Origin: SVTX01 sp045132775
Lineage (GTDB): Bacteria; Bacillota; Clostridia; Oscillospirales; CAG-272
Assembly (NCBI GenBank): GCA_045132775.1
Contig: JBGUSX010000025.1
Location: 1-9,565 of the forward strand
Direction: 5' to 3'
Length of the DNA: 9,565 nucleotides
Positions 4,233 through 9,565 of this stretch are shown here, piece by piece (positions within the stretch are counted from its first letter, which is position 1; each line of letters starts with the position of its first letter). Under the pieces are notes generated by a model. It worked only from the letters and a program-made list of their open reading frames with translations. It was not told where the DNA came from and made no database searches. A program made the translations under genes and the position numbers.

Positions 4233-5105
4233 ATGGATATCATCTTATCTACGCTGATAAACGGACTCAGCATAGGCGGAATCTACGCTATGATAGCTCT
4301 TGGCTATACGATGGTGTACGGTATCGCAAAAATGCTCAACTTCGCTCACGGCGATATAATCATGGTCGGCGGATATCTTATCTACGTGTTCATGGCGACC
4401 AACAATCCCCTTTTAGCCATCTTTATGGCAATAATCGGATGTGTGATACTCGGTATCACCATAGAAAAAATAGCATATAAGCCCCTGCGAGGAGCATCGC
4501 CTCTCGCAGTTCTCATTACGGCTATCGGCGTCAGCTATCTGTTGCAGAGTCTGGCGCAGATCATCTTTGGCTCTGCAAACAAAATGGTCACGGTCTATGA
4601 CTTCGGCTCGGTAAAGATCCTCGGAGTGCCCATGCAGATATCCTCGCTCGTCACTCTCGCAGTCACCACCGTAGTTATGGTCGCATTGACCTTCTTTATC
4701 AAATATACAAGACTCGGTCGCGCGATGATCGCCGTCTCCGAGGACAAGGGCGCGGCTCAGCTTATGGGAATAAACGTAAACGCTATAATCACGATAACCT
4801 TTGCAATAGGCTCGGCACTCGCCGCTATCGCAGGACTCTTCTATCTCTTGAAAGCGCCCAGTATCTCGAGCACACTCGGTGCAATGCCCGGTATCAAGGC
4901 ATTCACCGCGGCGGTAATCGGAGGTATCGGATCTATCCCCGGAGCACTCCTTGGAGGAATACTCTTGGGTCTTGTCGAGTGTATCTCGTATAAGATAACC
5001 GTAATTGCTCCCTACACCGACGCTATCGAGTTCGCTATTCTTATCGTAATTCTGCTTGTAAGACCTAACGGCTTCCTTGGCAAGAAAAGGAGGGAGAAGG
5101 TATGA
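4233..5105 (+). CDS. livH: Branched-chain amino acid ABC transporter permease LivH
   Basis: A 290-residue polytopic membrane permease (BPD_transp_2 family), one of the two channel subunits. The N-terminal segment carries the family signature GLSIGGIYAMIALGYTMVYG followed by NFAHGDIIMVGGY (36-48). The cytoplasmic coupling region appears at RAMIAVSEDKGAAQLMGIN (163-181), which contacts an ATPase subunit. Later come FTAAVIGGIGSIPGALLGG (224-242) and the terminal VRPNGFLGKK. About eight hydrophobic segments are visible. Length is normal for the family. The start at 4233 follows AAGG with eight-base spacing. Its stop overlaps the livM start as ATGA, so the two permeases should be made in matched amounts. 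Confidence 0.95.
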   Translation: MDIILSTLINGLSIGGIYAMIALGYTMVYGIAKMLNFAHGDIIMVGGYLIYVFMATNNPLLAIFMAIIGCVILGITIEKIAYKPLRGASPLAVLITAIGVSYLLQSLAQIIFGSANKMVTVYDFGSVKILGVPMQISSLVTLAVTTVVMVALTFFIKYTRLGRAMIAVSEDKGAAQLMGINVNAIITITFAIGSALAAIAGLFYLLKAPSISSTLGAMPGIKAFTAAVIGGIGSIPGALLGGILLGLVECISYKITVIAPYTDAIEFAILIVILLVRPNGFLGKKRREKV

Positions 5106-6241
5106 AAAAGCGCAAGTTCAATATCAAGCATTATATCAACTATATCGTCATCGGCGCTCTCACAGCGTTTTTGGCGGTCTATACCTTCACGGGCGGAAAG
5201 CTCGACGCTTCTCTTATCTATCTGCTTGAAAAGATCGCTATCAGCGTAATTCTTGCAGTATCCCTCTCACTTGTCGTTGGATTCCTCGGCGAGCTCTCGC
5301 TCGGACACGCAGGATTTATGTGTGTAGGCGCGTATCTCGGAGGAAAGGTCGCGTCGCTCCTCGTTTCCTCGCTCGGAAACGGAGTGCTCACGTTTGTTAT
5401 CTCGCTTGCAGTCGGTGCGGCAGCTGCGGCTGTATGCGGAATCATTATCGGTATCCCCGCACTTCGTCTGCGCGGTGACTACCTCGCGATCGTAACGCTT
5501 GCATTCGGTGAGATAGTAAGATCGGTATTCCAGAACACGTCGGACAAATCCTTCGGCGGTGCTATCGGTCTCGATACTCCCCGTTTTGACAGAAAGTATC
5601 TCTTTATAATCGCATTCGTCCTCGTTCTGATCACGCTTTTCGTAATTCAGAATCTTATACGCTCAAAGCACGGACGCGCGATAACCTCGATAAGAGACAA
5701 CGAGATCGCCGCACGCGCAACGGGAATCAACGTAACAAAGTATAAGCTTATCGCGTTCACACTCTCCGCAACCTTCGCGGGAATCGCGGGTGTGCTCTAC
5801 AGCTATTCGAACTACACAGTCCAGAGCGCGAAATTCGGCTATAACTACTCTATCGAGATTCTCGTTATGGTAGTTCTCGGAGGAATGGGTAATATCACGG
5901 GAGCGATTCTCTCCGCAACGCTCATCACCTTCCTTAACACCAAGCTCGCAACGGTTCTCACAGGTGACCTTGCAGTGCTCCAGAATCTTCTCTACGCACT
6001 CATTCTTATCGTTATCGTTATCTACAATAACGCACCTGCGCTCAAGAACTTCCGCGATAAGTACAATCTTAAAGCACTTCTCAAAAAGATCATCAGACAC
6101 AAGCACGACCCCGCACGCGTCAAGGACGACGAGGCAAAATGGGACGTTGTGCCTACAAAGATAGAAATGAACGAGATCCTCTCTATCGACGTAACACCTC
6201 AGGAGCAGCAGGATCTTACGGGTAAAGGAGGAGACGAGTAA
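5102..6241 (+). CDS. livM: Branched-chain amino acid ABC transporter permease LivM
   Basis: A 379-residue permease partner of LivH. It starts with a basic stretch and a first membrane segment (about 11-30). SLSLVVGFLGELSLGHAGFM (54-73) and LRLRGDYLAIVTLAFGEI (121-138) are family signatures. The coupling region SIRDNEIAARATGIN (196-210) and MVVLGGMGNITGAIL (256-270) follow, and the last membrane segment is about 291-308. After it comes an unusually long hydrophilic tail, about 311-379, rich in charged residues and ending DLTGKGGDE, which extends into the cytoplasm. Many Gram-positive LivM proteins end soon after the last helix, so this tail is a local feature. Translation is coupled to livH (ATGA) and to livG (TAATG), with AAAGGAGG sites ahead of both starts. 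Confidence 0.95.
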   Translation: MKKRKFNIKHYINYIVIGALTAFLAVYTFTGGKLDASLIYLLEKIAISVILAVSLSLVVGFLGELSLGHAGFMCVGAYLGGKVASLLVSSLGNGVLTFVISLAVGAAAAAVCGIIIGIPALRLRGDYLAIVTLAFGEIVRSVFQNTSDKSFGGAIGLDTPRFDRKYLFIIAFVLVLITLFVIQNLIRSKHGRAITSIRDNEIAARATGINVTKYKLIAFTLSATFAGIAGVLYSYSNYTVQSAKFGYNYSIEILVMVVLGGMGNITGAILSATLITFLNTKLATVLTGDLAVLQNLLYALILIVIVIYNNAPALKNFRDKYNLKALLKKIIRHKHDPARVKDDEAKWDVVPTKIEMNEILSIDVTPQEQQDLTGKGGDE

Positions 6242-7011
6242 TGGCAGATTATATTCTCGAAACACGTGAGCTCGGCATCTCCTTTGGAGGACTTAAGGCG
6301 GCGCAGAACGTAAATATGCGCGTCAAGAAGAACCAGATCTACGGACTTATCGGTCCCAACGGTGCAGGAAAAACAACTATCTTCAATCTTCTCACAGGTG
6401 TATATAAGCCCACAACGGGAACCTTCCTCCTCGACGGCGAGGAGCTCAAGGGACTCTCGCAGGAGAAGATAAACCATAAGGGCATCGCGCGTACCTTCCA
6501 GAACATCAGACTCTTCAACAATATGACCGTTGTAAGAAACGTTATGGTCGGTCTGCATAACAACCCCGAATTCAAGTGCGGAGTTCTGACAAGCCTTCTC
6601 CGCCTTCCCCGTCACTTCAAGACAGAAAAGGCAATGAGAGAAAGAGCAAAGGAGCTGCTCCGTATCTTCGGACTTGAGGAGGAGCGCAACAACCTCGCCT
6701 GCAACCTCCCCTACGGAAAGCAAAGAAAGCTTGAGATAGCAAGAGCTCTTGCAACCTCGCCAAAGCTTCTGCTTCTTGACGAGCCCGCCGCTGGAATGAA
6801 CCCCCACGAGACCGAGGACCTCGTTGAAACCATCAAATTTGTTCGCGATAACTTCGATATGACTATCCTGCTTATCGAGCACGATATGAAATTCGTTCAG
6901 GGACTTTGCGACGAGATCACAGTCCTCAACTTCGGTACGGTTCTTGCTGAGGGAGATACAAAGACCGCTCTCTCCAATCCCGAAGTAATCAAAGCATACA
7001 TTGGAGGATAG
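6241..7011 (+). CDS. livG: Branched-chain amino acid ABC transporter ATP-binding protein LivG
   Basis: A 256-residue ATPase that powers the importer at the inner face of the membrane. Walker A is GPNGAGKT (38-45), the Q loop is at Gln87 (ARTFQN), the signature is the divergent LPYGKQR (156-162) that is usual for LivG, Walker B is LLLLDEP (Asp180, Glu181), and the switch histidine is His214 in IEHDM. The extended NPHETEDL and GTVLAEG regions also fit. All catalytic residues are present. Its ATG shares a base with the livM stop. AAAGGAGG at 6224-6231 gives nine-base spacing. Unlike the preceding junctions, it is separated from livF by 117 bases rich in hairpins. Confidence 0.95.
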   Translation: MADYILETRELGISFGGLKAAQNVNMRVKKNQIYGLIGPNGAGKTTIFNLLTGVYKPTTGTFLLDGEELKGLSQEKINHKGIARTFQNIRLFNNMTVVRNVMVGLHNNPEFKCGVLTSLLRLPRHFKTEKAMRERAKELLRIFGLEEERNNLACNLPYGKQRKLEIARALATSPKLLLLDEPAAGMNPHETEDLVETIKFVRDNFDMTILLIEHDMKFVQGLCDEITVLNFGTVLAEGDTKTALSNPEVIKAYIGG

Positions 7012-7111
7012 CGTGAAGGTTGCTCCCTTCTTATAGGAAAAGATCTTCTTCACGCACGACTTTTGCCTTGGCAAAAGTCATTGATGATTTATTTACGCCG
7101 CGGCTGCGGCG
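7011..7111. repeat. Three hairpins in the livG-livF gap
   Basis: GCGTGAAG/CTTCACGC (7011-7018 with 7048-7055), GACTTTTGCC/GGCAAAAGTC (7058-7067 with 7070-7079) and CGCCGC/GCGGCG (7096-7101 with 7106-7111) stand in a row. The last ends five bases before the GGAGG of livF. The other coding junctions downstream of livH overlap, so this 117-base gap looks like an inserted palindromic cassette that could lower or separate livF expression. None has a T run. Confidence 0.6.
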
Positions 7112-7128
7112 GAATGGAGGAAAAGACA

Positions 7129-7839
7129 ATGGCATTACTTGAAGTTAAAGACCTTGAGGTCTACTACGGTGTCATTTGCGCCCTCAAGGGCATCAGCTTT
7201 GAGGTAAACGAGGGCGAGATCGTCACGCTGATCGGTGCCAACGGTGCGGGAAAAACCACCACGATGCAAAGCGTTGTCGGTCTTATCCCGAAGCGCGCGG
7301 GCACGGTAACCTTTGACGGTCACGATATAAATAAAACTCCCTGTCATAAGATAGTCCACCTCGGAATGACTCAGGTTCCCGAAGGAAGACGAATCTTCCA
7401 GGAGCTGACAGTTTATGAAAATCTGCTTATGGGTGCTTACAGCGTAAAAGATCAGTCGGGATTCAAGAACGATCTTGACGCGATCTACACTCGTTTTCCC
7501 CGTCTTGCAGAGCGAAAAAATCAAATCGCCGGAACGCTTTCGGGCGGTGAGCAGCAGATGCTTGCAATGGGACGAGCTATCATGAGCCACCCGAAGCTTT
7601 TGATGCTTGACGAGCCCTCTATGGGACTTTCTCCCCTGCTTGTTGACCAGGTCTTTGAGATAATCAAGGACATCAACAAGGACGGCACGACCATCCTTCT
7701 GGTTGAGCAGAACGCGGGTAAATCCCTGGCGATCTCGGACAGAGCTTACGTGCTTGAGAACGGAAAGATCGTTCTCTCGGGCACGGGTAAGGAGCTCTCC
7801 GAGAGCGAAATGGTCAAGAAGGCATACCTCGGCGGCTAA
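7129..7839 (+). CDS. livF: Branched-chain amino acid ABC transporter ATP-binding protein LivF
   Basis: A 236-residue ATPase partner of LivG. Walker A is GANGAGKT (36-43), the Q loop lies at Gln82 in TQVPEGRRIF, the signature is LSGGEQQ (137-143), and Walker B is LLMLDEP (Asp161, Glu162). The position of the switch histidine holds Gln194 (LVEQN), which is normal for LivF and not a defect. The SMGLSPLLV segment is also typical. The start is the ATG at 7129, eight bases after GGAGG (7116-7120). The frame is open to an ATG at 7063, but those 22 codons come from hairpin sequence and have no ribosome site. It is the last gene of the operon and is followed by a strong terminator. Confidence 0.95.
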   Translation: MALLEVKDLEVYYGVICALKGISFEVNEGEIVTLIGANGAGKTTTMQSVVGLIPKRAGTVTFDGHDINKTPCHKIVHLGMTQVPEGRRIFQELTVYENLLMGAYSVKDQSGFKNDLDAIYTRFPRLAERKNQIAGTLSGGEQQMLAMGRAIMSHPKLLMLDEPSMGLSPLLVDQVFEIIKDINKDGTTILLVEQNAGKSLAISDRAYVLENGKIVLSGTGKELSESEMVKKAYLGG

Positions 7840-7848
7840 CAGAAAATC

Positions 7849-7893
7849 AAAAGTCGTTTTTCCCTTTCTCTATAAGGGAAAAACGACTTTTTT
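7849..7893 (+). terminator. Terminator of the liv operon
   Basis: An 18-base perfect stem, AAAAGTCGTTTTTCCCTT (7849-7866) with its complement (7874-7891), around a 7-base loop, followed by T-rich sequence. It lies ten bases after the livF stop. Confidence 0.9.
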
Positions 7894-7967
7894 GTTTTGC
7901 TTTTGCTTATCATACTTTAAAATGTATAAAAAATGTATATATTCATTTTTTAGATAAAAATATACAC

Positions 7968-8006
7968 AAAATACGGCTTAAACCCTTATGGGATAAGCCG
8001 TATTTT
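7968..8006. terminator. Bidirectional terminator between liv operon and desulfurase
   Basis: AAAATACGGCTTA (7968-7980) pairs with TAAGCCGTATTTT (7994-8006); a small CCC/GGG stem nests inside. T-rich sequence follows on both strands. It can back up liv termination and end the leftward desulfurase transcript, which has no closer good terminator. The rest of 7894-8134 is AT-rich with two weaker hairpins (8016-8029; AAAAAG/CTTTTT at 8052-8065) and no gene. Confidence 0.7.
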
Positions 8007-8134
8007 TATGCATTATTAAGTTCGCTTAACTTGTTTTTTGATCATCATTAAAAAAAGTGCTTTTTCGATCAAATTACGTTGTTTTTATGTTGATTTATTT
8101 TTGAACTTGCAATACAGTTAAGGTTACTTAATTT

Positions 8135-9295
8135 TCAGTGTTTTATTCGAACAAGCGAGTCAATTCCCTCGGTGAAGGCGGTGGCGAAGGCTTGGAGGTC
8201 GGAGTCTGTGTTATACTCCGAGAAGCTGATTCGCACCGTGCAGTCCGCGTCGTGCTCTGTGAGTCCGAAGCCGAGCAGGGTCGAGGACATATTTTTCGCG
8301 TGCGCCGAGCAAGCCGAGCCTGCCGAGATACATATTCCCTTTCCCGAGAGGTGATTGAGCATCGTCTCGCTCTTGATGTCGGGCAGGGTTACCGAGAGCA
8401 CGTGCGGTGCGCGAGCACCGACGGGTATATTCGGTCTTGCACCTGCCTTGGTAACGATCCGCTCACACTCATCGCGGAGGGCTGATATCTTTGCGGTGTT
8501 TGCCGCAAAGCTTGCTCTCTGCTCCTCTGCCGCCGCACCAAAGCCGGCGATTCCCACAATATTCTCTGTTCCCGAGCGGTAGCCGCCCTCCTGTCCGCCG
8601 CCGATGATATAGGGCACTATCTTCTTTGCCTTGATGATCTCGGGGCTTACATAGAGTGCGCCGACTCCCTTGGGTCCGTGAATTTTGTGTGCGCTCAGGC
8701 TTACAAGGTCTGCAGATATCATCTTTGGGGTAAAGGGCACCTTGAGAAATCCCTGCACTGCGTCACAGTGGGTGACGATCTCGGGATTTCTTCTCTTTGC
8801 CATTCCAAAGAGCTTCTTGAGGTCGTAAACGGCTCCCGTTTCGTTATTTACGAGCATCATTGAGACGAGGAGCGTTTTGTCGTCGATGGCGGAGAGGAAT
8901 TCCTCCTCGTTGACCTTGCCGCCGCGCGTTGAGACACGGACGACTTCAAAGCCGTCCTTCTCGAGCTTTCTCATCACGTTTTCGACGGATGGGTGCTCGG
9001 AGTCGGTGGTGACTATTCTGTTCGCTCTTCTCTTCTCCTTTGCGTATGCGACACCGAGGATGGCGGTGTTATTCGACTCGCTTCCGCATGCGGTGAAGAT
9101 GAGGTTTTCGGGATTGACGCGACCAACACCTAAAGCCCCTGCGAGCTTTTCTCTTGCCTCGTCAATGATTCTGCGAGCCTCTATGCCCGCTGTGTGCGTG
9201 GAGGACGGGTTGCCGTACTTCTCCATTGCATCGATCATTTTTTTCTTAGCCGCAACCGAGATCTCGGTGGTGGCACTGTTGTCTAAATAAATCAT
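8135..9295 (-). CDS. Cysteine desulfurase, NifS/IscS family
   Basis: A 386-residue PLP enzyme that removes sulfur from cysteine as an enzyme-bound persulfide for iron-sulfur clusters or tRNA thiolation. It opens MIYLDNSATT, as the family usually does. Visible landmarks: GSESNN (71-76), His101 in SEHPSVEN that stacks on PLP, Asp178 and Gln181 in HCDAVQGF, the Schiff-base Lys204 in SAHKIHGPKG, YRSGTENI (239-246), and the persulfide Cys329 in SAGSACSAHAKN. Arg355 in VRISF fits the substrate carboxylate site. The loop after the cysteine lacks the LEPS motif of classical IscS, so I assign only the family. The ATG at 9295 follows AAAGG; an in-frame ATG at 9349 would add 18 residues drawn from a palindromic repeat. 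No iscU, iscR, thiI or mnmA is next to it in the window, so its sulfur acceptor is unknown. Confidence 0.93.
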   Translation of the reverse strand: MIYLDNSATTEISVAAKKKMIDAMEKYGNPSSTHTAGIEARRIIDEAREKLAGALGVGRVNPENLIFTACGSESNNTAILGVAYAKEKRRANRIVTTDSEHPSVENVMRKLEKDGFEVVRVSTRGGKVNEEEFLSAIDDKTLLVSMMLVNNETGAVYDLKKLFGMAKRRNPEIVTHCDAVQGFLKVPFTPKMISADLVSLSAHKIHGPKGVGALYVSPEIIKAKKIVPYIIGGGQEGGYRSGTENIVGIAGFGAAAEEQRASFAANTAKISALRDECERIVTKAGARPNIPVGARAPHVLSVTLPDIKSETMLNHLSGKGICISAGSACSAHAKNMSSTLLGFGLTEHDADCTVRISFSEYNTDSDLQAFATAFTEGIDSLVRIKH

Positions 9296-9313
9296 TTTTG
9301 CCTTTTCTCTTTG

Positions 9314-9357
9314 CCCCTCATCAGTCACTTCGTGACAGCTTCTCCCCAAGGAGAAGC
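9314..9357. repeat. REP-like twin hairpin upstream of the desulfurase
   Basis: CCCCTCATCAGTCAC opens an element with two hairpins: GTCAC/GTGAC with a TTC loop (9324-9336) and GCTTCTCC/GGAGAAGC with a CCAA loop (9338-9357). I recall closely similar CCCCTCATCAGTC...GCTTC elements scattered through Oscillospirales genomes; this is memory, not a search. It lies about 20 bases before the desulfurase start, probably inside its leader. Confidence 0.6.
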
Positions 9358-9422
9358 CTCGCGCTGGGCGGATAGTGGGGGAAAATTTGGTAAATTATGT
9401 GATAACTATTCATCAAGAAAGT

Positions 9423-9458
9423 AAAATTGCAATTTATGGGTAAATTTGAAAATTGCAA
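9423..9458. repeat. Two copies of AAAATTGCAA upstream of the desulfurase
   Basis: AAAATTGCAA occurs at 9423-9432 and 9449-9458, 26 bases apart. The first is part of the 12-base palindrome AAATTGCAATTT (9424-9435). It lies in an AT-rich stretch where a leftward promoter for the desulfurase would be expected, but I see no convincing -35/-10 pair. Confidence 0.35.
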
Positions 9459-9503
9459 ACAGTTATGAAATTGCTTCACGAAAGCAGTATTTTTTCATCG
9501 TAG

Positions 9504-9565
9504 GGCGGGGGCTTGCTCCCGCCGTGAAACCACTTCCAAATCAACGCAACGGCGGGAGCAAGCCC
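9504..9565. repeat. Inverted pair of GC-rich palindromic repeats
   Basis: GGCGGGGGC/GCTCCCGCC (9504-9523) is a hairpin with a TT loop and one G-T pair. The segment GGGCTTGCTCCCGCCGT (9509-9525) recurs as an exact reverse complement at 9549-9565, 23 bases away, where the window ends. The pair resembles REP/REPIN-type units placed head to head. GC content is far above the flanks. The outer boundary cannot be seen. Confidence 0.65.

Noticed and set aside
7063..7128. Upstream ATG start for livF
   Set aside because: The added 22 codons come from hairpin DNA. GGAGG at 7116-7120 points to 7129, and the family starts there.
9296..9349. Upstream ATG start for the cysteine desulfurase
   Set aside because: The extra 18 codons come from a repeat element, and the family normally begins MIYLDNSATT.

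Overview
The window looks like chromosomal DNA from a gut-type Clostridia (Firmicutes), most likely the Oscillospirales. This is an inference. It rests on the sigma-A style promoters (TTGACA / TATAAT with 17-base spacers), strong GGAGG ribosome binding sites, lipobox-type secreted proteins, and several families of short palindromic spacer repeats that I recall from that group. No marker gene here fixes the genus.

Layout. Positions 1-262 form a divergent control region. A leftward promoter and a rightward promoter each carry a copy of the same palindrome (ACYGCAANTTGCGGT), and the rightward unit is a 71-residue XRE-type repressor (263-478). Positions 480-717 hold an array of eight small hairpins joined by mirrored linkers, ending in a bidirectional terminator. 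Positions 719-997 hold three tandem 93-base repeats that look like structured RNA and resemble tRNA T arms. They lie immediately downstream of a leftward tRNA operon, Val(TAC)-Asp(GTC)-Gly(GCC)-Cys(GCA), at 1010-1502, which has a consensus promoter at 1534-1562. A rightward promoter at 1687-1715 leads directly into a coding fragment with no start codon (1719-1967), then a DMP19/DUF4375-like lipoprotein (2037-2624).

Positions 2849-7893 carry a complete branched-chain amino acid type ABC importer operon in the order livK-livH-livM-livG-livF: lipid-anchored binding protein, two permeases and two ATPases, with its own promoter and a strong terminator. The genes are tightly coupled (ATGA and TAATG junctions) except for two hairpin-rich gaps, livK-livH and livG-livF. 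LivK captures the ligand outside the cell, LivH and LivM form the channel, and LivG and LivF power it.

A convergent, leftward NifS/IscS-family cysteine desulfurase occupies 8135-9295. Its upstream region (9296-9565) holds two families of palindromic repeats, one as an inverted pair running to the window edge.

The transporter and desulfurase are conventional. The less explained material is non-coding: the twin-operator switch, the mirrored hairpin array, the covarying 93-base repeats next to the tRNA operon, and the palindromes inserted in operon gaps.
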